From Nitrospiraceae bacterium (lineage in GTDB: Bacteria; Nitrospirota; Nitrospiria; Nitrospirales; Nitrospiraceae): a stretch of DNA of 6,368 bases. Below the pieces are notes generated by a model, which had not been told where the DNA came from, searched no databases, and was given only the letters and a program-made list of their open reading frames with translations. How positions within the stretch are numbered: the first letter of the stretch is position 1; every line of letters starts with the position of its first letter. Below, piece after piece: positions 1 through 5,927 of this stretch. The stretch covers positions 1-6,368 of the forward strand of contig JACVSD010000102.1 in the NCBI GenBank assembly GCA_014534095.1. Reading direction: 5' to 3'. Position numbers and translations under genes: made by a program.

Positions 1-1
1 C

Positions 2-883
2 AAGATCGCCGAGGGGTGTAACCGCAACTGTGCGTTCTGTGCCAGTCCACTGAGGCGGGGCAAGCAGCGCAGCCGCCCGGTCGAATCGATCGTGACCGAA
101 GTCCGCCGCCTGGCCGCGGAAGGTGTTCGGGAAATTAACCTGATCTCCCAGGATACGATCAACTACGGCGTGGACCTCGGGCTGCGTCACGGTCTTGTGC
201 AGCTCCTTCGCGCACTCGTGGAGGTGCCGGACCTGCGCTGGATCCGGCCGTTTTATCTCTACCCCCAGCAGGTGACGGATGAATTGCTAGACCTCTATGC
301 CGGGGAGGAGAAAATTACCAAGTACATCGATATGCCGTTACAGCACATCAACGACCGCATGCTGAAACGCATGCATCGGTTAGGAGATCACGCCGCGATC
401 GACGCACTGGTGGACCGCATACGGACTCGTGTTCCCGGCCTGACATTTCGGACGGCCTTCATTGTGGGATTTCCGGGCGAAACGGACGCGGCCTTTGACG
501 AGCTAAAAACGTACGTGGAACGAATGCAATTTGATCGGGTCGCGGTATTTCTGTATTCGGACGAAGAGGAGACCCCGGCGGTGGCCCTGGACGGCAAAGT
601 AGATCGGGCCGTGATGGAGGACCGCCGGAACGAATTACTGGCCATCCAAGAGACGATCGCCACGGCCCGAGGCCAGGCACGAATCGGATCGGTGCTGGAG
701 GTGATGGTCGAAGGCCCGTCCGAAGAGACGGAATGGCTGCTCGAGGGTCGGCATCAAGGATTGGCCCCGGAAATCGACGGCGTAGTCTACATCAACGAAG
801 GCACCGCAAAGGCCGGTCAGTTCGTGAAGGTCCACATTGACGATGCCGCTCTGTACGACCTGGTCGGTCACATCGTCTCCTAG
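2..883 (+). CDS. rimO: Ribosomal protein S12 methylthiotransferase RimO (5' truncated by window edge)
   Basis: Radical SAM methylthiotransferase that adds a methylthio group to the conserved aspartate of ribosomal protein S12, in the cytoplasm. The frame is open from base 2 to the TAG at 881-883, giving 293 visible residues; about 140 N-terminal residues, including the N-terminal MTTase domain, lie outside the window. Visible residues 5-13 hold the radical SAM cysteine cluster GCNRNCAFC (Cys 6, 10, 13) that binds the 4Fe-4S cluster. SQDT with YGVD follows (about 49-57), then the YIDMPLQHIND segment (about 108-118), a GFPGET motif (about 156-161) and FDRVAVFLYS. The first, third and last of these point to RimO rather than the tRNA enzyme MiaB. 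The last 65 or so residues form a TRAM domain, used for substrate binding. The internal GTG at 92 is not the start, because the catalytic cysteines lie upstream of it. purU follows after 55 bp on the same strand. Confidence 0.95.
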   Translation, partial: KIAEGCNRNCAFCASPLRRGKQRSRPVESIVTEVRRLAAEGVREINLISQDTINYGVDLGLRHGLVQLLRALVEVPDLRWIRPFYLYPQQVTDELLDLYAGEEKITKYIDMPLQHINDRMLKRMHRLGDHAAIDALVDRIRTRVPGLTFRTAFIVGFPGETDAAFDELKTYVERMQFDRVAVFLYSDEEETPAVALDGKVDRAVMEDRRNELLAIQETIATARGQARIGSVLEVMVEGPSEETEWLLEGRHQGLAPEIDGVVYINEGTAKAGQFVKVHIDDAALYDLVGHIVS

Positions 884-928
884 CATCAGTACCTATGACA
901 TCCTTCGACGCAGTCACATCAACAGCAT

Positions 929-933
929 AGGAG
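929..933 (+). promoter_or_regulatory. Ribosome binding site of purU
   Basis: AGGAG lies 5 nt upstream of the ATG at 939. It selects this start over an in-frame upstream start at 837, which lies inside the end of rimO and would add 34 residues unlike the ACT domain that opens PurU proteins. Confidence 0.75.
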
Positions 934-938
934 CGGCG

Positions 939-1805
939 ATGGCAGGACAGACACAGGAATCGATCGTACTCCTCGTTCAGTGTCACGACCGGAAGGGAAT
1001 CGTGGCTCGAGTCTCCGGATTCATTCACGATTTCGGCGGGAACATCCTGCACTCCGATCACCATACCGATCTCGAAACCGACGACTTCCTCATGCGGATG
1101 GAGTTTTCCACCGACGGGCTGCAGATACCGCTCGACGACATCCCGACCGCCTTTGCACCGATCGCAAAAGTGTTCGGCATGCGGTACGAGGTGCGGCCTA
1201 GCAGCCATCGCACCAAAGTCGGGATGCTCGTGTCGAAGCAGGATCATTGCTTAGCCGATCTGCTGCAACGGCACCGTCGAGATGAATTGCACATCGATAT
1301 TCCGATCATTATTTCCAACCATGACGCGTGCGCCGGATGGGCGGATCTGTTCAAAATCCCCTTTATGGTCTGCCCGGTCACGAAGGAGACCAAACCGCAG
1401 CAGGAGCAGCAGGTGCTGGCCCTGTTGAAAGGGCAGGACGTGGAACTGGTTGTCATGGCCCGGTACATGCAGATTTTGAGCGCCGACTTCCTAGCCCAGG
1501 TCGGATGCCCGGTGATCAATATCCATCATTCGTTCCTTCCGGCATTCATCGGTGCCAATCCGTATCGGCAGGCCCATGACCGCGGCGTGAAAATCATTGG
1601 AGCCACCGCCCACTATGCGACCGAGGATTTAGATGAGGGGCCCATCATCGAGCAGGACGTGATCCGGGTGGGCCATCGGGACACGGTAGAGGATCTGGTG
1701 CGGAAGGGGAGGGACCTGGAGGAAATGGTGCTCGCTCGCGCGGTCCGCCTGCACGTCGAGCGCCGCGTGCTGGTCTATGGGCGCAAAACGGTGGTCTTCG
1801 ACTAA
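939..1805 (+). CDS. purU: Formyltetrahydrofolate deformylase PurU
   Basis: Hydrolyses 10-formyltetrahydrofolate to formate and tetrahydrofolate. In E. coli this supplies formate for PurT-dependent purine synthesis and balances the one-carbon pool. The protein is 288 aa, close to the usual 280-290. Residues about 7-85 form an N-terminal ACT domain (ESIVLLVQCHDRKGIVARVS), which in E. coli PurU mediates methionine/glycine control. Residues about 90-288 form the formyltransferase-fold catalytic domain. The family triad is in place: Asn194 and His196 in NIHHSFLPAF, and Asp232 in LDEGPII. The signatures VVMARYMQIL (171-180) and GATAHYATEDLDEGP are also present. The ACT domain and the GATAHY-type motif separate it from PurN and Fmt. 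The start at 939 is set by the AGGAG and by domain boundaries. It is probably co-transcribed with rimO and ends 20 nt before a strong hairpin. Confidence 0.96.
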   Translation: MAGQTQESIVLLVQCHDRKGIVARVSGFIHDFGGNILHSDHHTDLETDDFLMRMEFSTDGLQIPLDDIPTAFAPIAKVFGMRYEVRPSSHRTKVGMLVSKQDHCLADLLQRHRRDELHIDIPIIISNHDACAGWADLFKIPFMVCPVTKETKPQQEQQVLALLKGQDVELVVMARYMQILSADFLAQVGCPVINIHHSFLPAFIGANPYRQAHDRGVKIIGATAHYATEDLDEGPIIEQDVIRVGHRDTVEDLVRKGRDLEEMVLARAVRLHVERRVLVYGRKTVVFD

Positions 1806-1824
1806 CCTGTCTCGGTGGAAGCGA

Positions 1825-1857
1825 GAAAGGCGGAGGCCGTCAGGCCCCCCGCCTTTC
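1825..1857. terminator. Bidirectional intrinsic terminator between convergent purU and htrA
   Basis: A 9-bp outer stem (GAAAGGCGG at 1825-1833 with CCGCCTTTC at 1849-1857) encloses a small 1x2 internal loop, then a 4-bp GGCC/GGCC stem capped by GTCA. It lies 20 nt after the purU stop and 14 nt after the htrA stop on the other strand. Each strand ends the stem in CTTTC rather than a long U tract, so termination strength is uncertain, but the position fits a shared terminator for two converging genes. Confidence 0.8.
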
Positions 1858-1870
1858 ATACGCCAGTCCC

Positions 1871-3373
1871 TTAGATCTTCGCCGACAAGAACAACGAATT
1901 GCCGCGCCGGTTAATCAGGATCAACACATTGTCTCCCTTTTTGACACCGGAGGACATCTTCTCAAAATCCTTCACCGACTTGACGGGTTGCCGGTTGATT
2001 TCCTTGATCACGTCCCCGGGCATCAGACCGGCCTTCTGGGCGCCGCTCTCGGGGTCGACCTTCGTCACGACCACGCCTTGCGCCTTACCCTTCAGACCGA
2101 GTTCCTTAGCCGTGTCCTGGTCGAGATCTTGGACGGCCACGCCGGCAAAGGCGTAATCGGCCTCACCGGTATCGACCTTGGCGATCTTCGTCGTATCCGG
2201 TTGTTCATTGACCGTGACGGTGACTTCCCGTTCACGCCCATCACGGATGACCGTCACCGGCACCTTGCTCCCGACGGAGGTTCTCGTCACAAGCCGCTGG
2301 AGGGCGACCGCGTCTTCAACGGGTATCCCTTGATACTTCGTAATCACATCGCCTTGCTTGATCCCAGCCTGATCGGCGGGACTCTCGTCCTTTACGTCGC
2401 TGACCAGGGCACCCTTCGAATCTTTGATGCCGAAAGACTTGGCCAGGTCGTGATTGAGATCCTGAATGCCCACGCCCAGATAGCCTCGAACCACCTTGCC
2501 AGTTTTGATGAGGCTCTCATAAATCGGCTTGCTCATCGTGGACGAAACCGCAAATCCCACGCCCTGATAGCCGCCGGTCTGCGAGAAGATCGCCGTATTG
2601 ATACCGACTAACTCGCCTTTCGTGTTGACTAGAGCGCCGCCGGAATTACCGGGATTGATGGCCGCGTCGGTTTGGATGAAGTCTTCGTATTGAGTGATCC
2701 CCATATGCCCGCGTCCCACCGCACTCACGATCCCCAAGGTCACGGTGGAATTCAATCCGAACGGGTTGCCGACTGCCAACACATATTCCCCCACTTGGAG
2801 CTTCGAGGCATCGCCCCAGGCCACTGTGGGAAGGTTCTCCGCTTCGACCTTCACCACCGCCAAGTCGGTTTTAGGGTCCGTGCCGACGATCTTTCCTTTG
2901 AACTCCCGTTTATCGGGCAATGTCACGGTTACTTCGCGCGCATTTTCGATGACATGATTGTTTGTAAGGATGTAGCCGTCCGGCGATACGATCACGCCAG
3001 AACCTTGGCCGCCCATTCGCGGGCTCGGGGGTTCCATCGGTCCCGGGCCCTGCGGTCCCCGGCCACGAGGACCAAACGGTTTGCCGAAAAACTCCTCCAT
3101 TCGATCCCGGAGTTCATCCGGACCGGTCCGGCCGTCGGAGATCTTGGCTGACATGACCGTCGTGATATTGACAACGGTGGGAGTGACAAGCTTCGCCACC
3201 TCCGTAAACCCATTGGACGGCGAGGCAGGCAGCGAGACTCCGGTCGACGCAGTCCCAGGGCCGCTTCCCGATGCATGTGACGTGGTGAGCGACTGTCCAC
3301 CCCAGACCAGGACGCCCCCGAGGATGCCCATGCCGATTGTAGATCCGATGTTCCGGTATCGCTGTGCTGTCAT
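1871..3373 (-). CDS. htrA: Do/HtrA-family periplasmic serine endoprotease with two PDZ domains
   Basis: Protease/chaperone that degrades misfolded envelope proteins. It has 500 aa, within the DegP/DegQ range. A weakly basic N-terminus is followed by a Gly-rich hydrophobic stretch (about 9-27) and a possible signal peptidase site after SHA (about residue 34), so it is exported; a retained membrane anchor cannot be excluded. The trypsin-like domain (about 55-290) holds the full triad: His140 in TNNHVI, Asp170 in TDLAVVK and Ser244 in NPGNSGG. PDZ1 covers about 296-388 (GYLGVGIQDL) and PDZ2 about 408-498 (GVAVQDLDQD, with AGLMPGDVI). Residues about 98-124 are a Pro/Gly/Arg-rich loop just before the catalytic domain core. 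The start is supported by AAGGAGG 5 nt upstream. It lies 137 bp downstream of the kinase gene on the same strand and is probably part of its regulon or operon. DegP and DegQ cannot be told apart from sequence alone. Confidence 0.96.
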   Translation of the reverse strand: MTAQRYRNIGSTIGMGILGGVLVWGGQSLTTSHASGSGPGTASTGVSLPASPSNGFTEVAKLVTPTVVNITTVMSAKISDGRTGPDELRDRMEEFFGKPFGPRGRGPQGPGPMEPPSPRMGGQGSGVIVSPDGYILTNNHVIENAREVTVTLPDKREFKGKIVGTDPKTDLAVVKVEAENLPTVAWGDASKLQVGEYVLAVGNPFGLNSTVTLGIVSAVGRGHMGITQYEDFIQTDAAINPGNSGGALVNTKGELVGINTAIFSQTGGYQGVGFAVSSTMSKPIYESLIKTGKVVRGYLGVGIQDLNHDLAKSFGIKDSKGALVSDVKDESPADQAGIKQGDVITKYQGIPVEDAVALQRLVTRTSVGSKVPVTVIRDGREREVTVTVNEQPDTTKIAKVDTGEADYAFAGVAVQDLDQDTAKELGLKGKAQGVVVTKVDPESGAQKAGLMPGDVIKEINRQPVKSVKDFEKMSSGVKKGDNVLILINRRGNSLFLSAKI

Positions 3374-3378
3374 ACGAT

Positions 3379-3385
3379 CCTCCTT
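3379..3385 (-). promoter_or_regulatory. Consensus ribosome binding site of htrA
   Basis: On the minus strand AAGGAGG lies 5 nt before the ATG (3373-3371). It sits in a longer TAAGGAGGAT, a near-complete match to the 16S rRNA 3' end, which predicts strong translation. It is the best ribosome binding site in the window. Confidence 0.85.
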
Positions 3386-3490
3386 AGAATGTGTGCCCTG
3401 CTCTCTTTATGCTTCCTGATATATTGGTTGGCCGGCGTGCTGGTCCCGCATCCCACCACGGAGGCTAACAGCCGGGTATGAGAGGAAGAT

Positions 3491-3503
3491 TAATGAGGCA
3501 TTA
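3491..3503. repeat. Short inverted repeat in the kinase-htrA gap
   Basis: TAATG-AGG-CATTA is a perfect 5-bp dyad with a 3-nt centre in an AT-rich patch, 8 nt after the kinase stop codon and about 120 bp upstream of htrA. The rest of the 137-bp gap (3374-3510) shows no terminator with a U tract and no convincing -35/-10 pair; CATAAA on the minus strand (around 3405) is at best a weak -10. The dyad could be an operator for htrA or chance in AT-rich DNA. Confidence 0.3.
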
Positions 3504-3510
3504 GAAATTG

Positions 3511-4911
3511 TTAAGCAGCAGGAGCAAGAGGCAGGATCACGGTAAAGGTCGCGCCCTGGCCCTGTTCGCTTTGTACTTCAACCCGGCCCTTATGCGACTC
3601 AGCAATCCAGGCGCAAATGGCGAGCCCAAGGCCGGTTCCCTTCTTCGTATGGGCGCGGGCTTCATCCGTCCGGAAGAAACGGTTGAAGATCCGAGACTGG
3701 TCTTGCGATGGAATCCCGATTCCCTGATCCGTCACGGAGAGGCGCGCGCAGTGGCCATCGGTCACGAGAGCGATCTCGACCTTGCCCCCTGCATGTGAAT
3801 ACTTCACGGCGTTCTCTACCAGATTCAACAAGAGTTCGCGCAGGCGAAGCTCGTCACCCAGCACGATCGCCGGCATAATGATGCCCAGCACCACGTCAAT
3901 GCTCCGGTCATGGCCAAGGAGGGTCGCTTGCCGATGGATATCTTCGACCAAGGACTCCAGCGCAATCGGCAAAGACTCCATTCGGACTTCCCCCATGTCG
4001 GCACGCGACAAAAAGAGCAATTCATCCACGGTGTGCGTCATGCGATCGATTTCTTCCAGGTTGCTTTCCAGCACGGACTGGTAATCCTCCAGCGGCCGCG
4101 GTCGACGAAGCACCAATTCGGTTTCCCCCTTCATGACAGTGAGCGGCGTCCGCAGTTCGTGCGACGCGTCACTCGTAAATTGGCGGATCTGACGGAACGA
4201 GGCGTCGAGACGGCCGATCATGTCGTTGAAGGTGCCCGCCAGCCGCCCGATCTCATCCGGGGCTCGGGACATGGTCAGCCGCTGGCTGAGATCGCCGGCC
4301 GCGATGCGCTGGGCGGCCAGCGTAATGGCATCGACCGGCCGCAACGCGCGCCCCGCCAAGAACCACCCTCCCGCCAGGGACACGGCTAAGGCAATCGGCA
4401 CGGCAATCGTCAACAACACGAGAAACCGACGCAAGGTATCTTCGATTGATTCCATTGAGGTGCCGACCTGCACGATATAGAGCAAACTTCCCCGATAGAT
4501 AATCGGCACGGAAATCAGACGCAGGGGTGGTTCGTTCGGATACCTGGCCGATTCGAAGACAGTGTGGCCTTTGATCGTCGTCTCAAGAGCGGCCCGGCTG
4601 AGTGGCACTTCATGTTGCTTGATATTGGGAGAGCGGATCGTAATCGTGCCTGACGGGCTGAAAATCTGAAAGAACTTGTCGATACGGGCCAACTCCGGGA
4701 ACTGCGAAAGCAGTGCTCCCTCATCAATGAGGGGCAGAAACCCGCGCTCCTCCAAAGATCGTACCGCCGTGGTGGCGGTCTCCTCCAAGGATTGATCGAC
4801 TGAGTTACGGAGATTGCGCGCGGTGATGGCGTAGAGGACGATGGAAAAAATGACCAAGACAATGGCGAGGGCGCTGCCATACCACAACGTGAGCCGAAGG
4901 CGGAGGGGCAT
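3511..4911 (-). CDS. HAMP-containing membrane sensor histidine kinase
   Basis: Sensor kinase of a two-component system, predicted to sit in the cytoplasmic membrane and phosphorylate the regulator encoded just upstream. From the ATG at 4911 it has 466 aa. TM1 spans about 11-30, an extracytoplasmic sensor region about 31-160, TM2 about 163-187 and HAMP about 185-238. The dimerisation/phosphoacceptor domain has the H-box SDASHELRTPL with His251. The ATPase domain has an N-box (NLVENAVKYS, 363-372), G1 (DQGIGI, 395-400), an F-box (RIFNRFFR) and G2 (GTGLGL, 425-430); all catalytic motifs are intact. A longer frame from the GTG at 4980 adds 23 residues before TM1, but only the 4911 ATG has an AGGAG at proper spacing. 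The general build resembles CusS/MprB/CpxA-type kinases. The sensor region has no cysteine and only two histidines (100, 116), so a metal ligand role is not evident and the signal is unknown. Confidence 0.93.
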   Translation of the reverse strand: MPLRLRLTLWYGSALAIVLVIFSIVLYAITARNLRNSVDQSLEETATTAVRSLEERGFLPLIDEGALLSQFPELARIDKFFQIFSPSGTITIRSPNIKQHEVPLSRAALETTIKGHTVFESARYPNEPPLRLISVPIIYRGSLLYIVQVGTSMESIEDTLRRFLVLLTIAVPIALAVSLAGGWFLAGRALRPVDAITLAAQRIAAGDLSQRLTMSRAPDEIGRLAGTFNDMIGRLDASFRQIRQFTSDASHELRTPLTVMKGETELVLRRPRPLEDYQSVLESNLEEIDRMTHTVDELLFLSRADMGEVRMESLPIALESLVEDIHRQATLLGHDRSIDVVLGIIMPAIVLGDELRLRELLLNLVENAVKYSHAGGKVEIALVTDGHCARLSVTDQGIGIPSQDQSRIFNRFFRTDEARAHTKKGTGLGLAICAWIAESHKGRVEVQSEQGQGATFTVILPLAPAA

Positions 4912-4918
4912 TGCATCA

Positions 4919-4923
4919 CTCCT
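4919..4923 (-). promoter_or_regulatory. Ribosome binding site that decides the kinase start
   Basis: On the minus strand AGGAG stands 7 nt before the ATG at 4911-4909. The alternative GTG at 4980-4978 has no purine-rich site upstream, only the tail of the regulator gene and a TGCGCATGC stretch. Confidence 0.75.
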
Positions 4924-4989
4924 GGGCGACGCAGGACGTGTGGGAGCCTGCAGGGCGTCCGACGGTCTGCAACCCGCCACGCATGCGCA

Positions 4990-5661
4990 CTAGTCGGCTT
5001 TCAACATGTATCCGCTGCCTCGGATGGTATGGATCAGTTTGCGCGGACGGCCTCGGTCGATCTTGTTACGGAGGTAGTTGACGTACACGTCGATGACATT
5101 GGTAAACGTATCAAAGTCATGGTTCCAGACGTGCTCGGCGATCATCGGACGGGTGAGCACCCGGCCGGTGTGGCGCATCAGATACTCGAGCAACGCATAT
5201 TCCTTGAGCGTCAGATCGATCCGCTGACCTCCGCGGGTGACCTCGCGGGTGGCCGGATTGAGGACCAGGTCGTCGATTTGGAGGATGCCTGGCCCTTCCG
5301 TCGCGCCCCGGCGCAGCAATGCGCGCACGCGTGCCAGCAGTTCGTCGATGGCGAACGGTTTCGTGAGATAGTCATCGGCGCCGGCATCGAGCCCCTTCAC
5401 GCGCTGATCGATCTGCGACTGCGCCGACAAAATCAGGATGGGCGTCTGCACCCGTTCACGCCGGACGTGCTTCACGATGTCGAGGCCCGGCATCGAGGGT
5501 AGCATCAGATCAACGACCAGCAGGTCGTAATTCGTTCCCAACGCCATTTCAAGGCCTTTCGCCCCATCTTCACAGAGATCGACCGCATAGCTCTCTTCCT
5601 CAAGCGCCCGCTTGATAAAACAGCCTACCTTCGTTTCATCTTCGATGACAAGGACACGCAT
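4990..5661 (-). CDS. OmpR/PhoB-family DNA-binding response regulator
   Basis: Cytoplasmic transcription factor activated by phosphorylation, presumably by the kinase encoded 78 bp downstream. It has 223 aa, typical of the family. The receiver domain (about 1-117) has the acidic pocket Glu7/Asp8, the phosphoacceptor Asp51 in VVDLMLPSMPG, the switch Ser79 in ILSA and Lys101 in TKPF. A short linker leads to the winged-helix domain (about 127-222), with the recognition-helix region NVIDVYVNYLRNKID and the closing IRGSGYML wing. The start is MRVLVIEDE at 5661. The frame stays open to 5802, but those 47 extra residues are foreign to the family, and a -10 element at 5687-5692 lies inside that stretch, so transcripts from it could not encode them. 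It looks most like the CusR/CopR/MprA branch; the exact orthologue cannot be named. It is probably autoregulated through the dyad at 5705-5730. Confidence 0.94.
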   Translation of the reverse strand: MRVLVIEDETKVGCFIKRALEEESYAVDLCEDGAKGLEMALGTNYDLLVVDLMLPSMPGLDIVKHVRRERVQTPILILSAQSQIDQRVKGLDAGADDYLTKPFAIDELLARVRALLRRGATEGPGILQIDDLVLNPATREVTRGGQRIDLTLKEYALLEYLMRHTGRVLTRPMIAEHVWNHDFDTFTNVIDVYVNYLRNKIDRGRPRKLIHTIRGSGYMLKAD

Positions 5662-5686
5662 AGACGGCTCAGGCTCCAGATCGCGG

Positions 5687-5695
5687 ATTATACCA
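5687..5695 (-). promoter_or_regulatory. Extended -10 promoter of the response regulator operon
   Basis: The minus strand reads TGG-TATAAT, a perfect -10 hexamer (5692-5687) with the TGn extension. No -35 match is present at 16-18 bp spacing, which is usual for extended -10 promoters and for activator-dependent ones. The predicted transcription start is near 5680, giving a leader of about 20 nt that contains a GGAG 12 nt before the 5661 ATG. Confidence 0.65.
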
Positions 5696-5704
5696 AAAAG
5701 GACC

Positions 5705-5730
5705 TCCGGGATCGCGCCCCGCATCCCGGA
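5705..5730. repeat. Perfect 8-bp inverted repeat over the -35 region (candidate operator)
   Basis: TCCGGGAT (5705-5712) and ATCCCGGA (5723-5730) are exact reverse complements separated by 10 nt, 18 bp centre to centre. The repeat begins 12 bp upstream of the TATAAT and so covers about -25 to -50 of the regulator promoter. That is a typical position for autoregulation or for activator replacement of a missing -35. It lies in non-coding DNA if the 5661 start is right. A structural hairpin without a protein partner is the alternative. Confidence 0.5.
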
Positions 5731-5735
5731 TGGTT

Positions 5736-5761
5736 GAGGGGAACCCTCTACGTGATGACGT
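5736..5761. repeat. Two further small dyads upstream of the operator candidate
   Basis: GAGGG-GAA-CCCTC (5736-5748) and ACGT-GATG-ACGT (5750-5761) follow directly after the larger inverted repeat. Each is short enough to be chance, but three dyads in 57 bp of a divergent promoter region suggest a block of protein-binding sites. No known regulator consensus was recognised. Confidence 0.3.
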
Positions 5762-5846
5762 GGCACGCGGCAGTTCGCTGGATCGGACACCGGAAGCGAC
5801 ACTCACCTGAACGAAGCCCGGAAAGGCCAGTCGGGTCACAACATTC

Positions 5847-5875
5847 TTGGAAAAGGGTTGGTGACATGTTAGTCT
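5847..5875 (+). promoter_or_regulatory. Weak candidate promoter for gcvP
   Basis: TTGGAA (4 of 6 matches to the -35) and TAGTCT (3 of 6 to the -10, preceded by TGT as an extended -10) are 17 bp apart, some 50 bp before the gcvP ATG. The match is poor and other start sites are possible. Confidence 0.25.
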
Positions 5876-5927
5876 TCCGCCACTGACCGCCTTCACAGAC
5901 CACCCATGCAGAGGATAGAGTAATCGC

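Noticed and set aside
792..1247. Minus-strand open frame of 151 codons opposite purU
   Set aside because: Antisense to the ACT domain and linker of PurU, Cys/His/Arg-rich without a motif pattern, and no ribosome binding site was noticed.
1988..2611. Long plus-strand open frame of 207 codons antisense to htrA
   Set aside because: It runs fully opposite the conserved protease domains, has no recognisable protein features, and is the expected by-product of high-GC codon use.
3431..3476. Possible terminator hairpin GCCGGC with GCCGGG between kinase and htrA
   Set aside because: Only about 5 bp of stem around a loop of over 30 nt, and no U tract; not a credible intrinsic terminator.
4980..4987. 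CGCATGCG palindrome between regulator and kinase
   Set aside because: An isolated 8-bp palindrome just after a stop codon in GC-rich DNA; too short and not near a promoter to be called a site.
5761..5776. Sigma-54 promoter -24 element TGGCAC
   Set aside because: The -12 element TTGC is not at the required spacing; the matching position reads AGTT. One half alone is expected by chance.
5851..5927. Cobalamin riboswitch-like fragment (GGTG followed by CCGCCACTG) before gcvP
   Set aside because: Only a loose resemblance. The closing B12 box (GCC-GGAGACC type) is missing, and only about 45 nt remain before the ATG, too few for the full aptamer.
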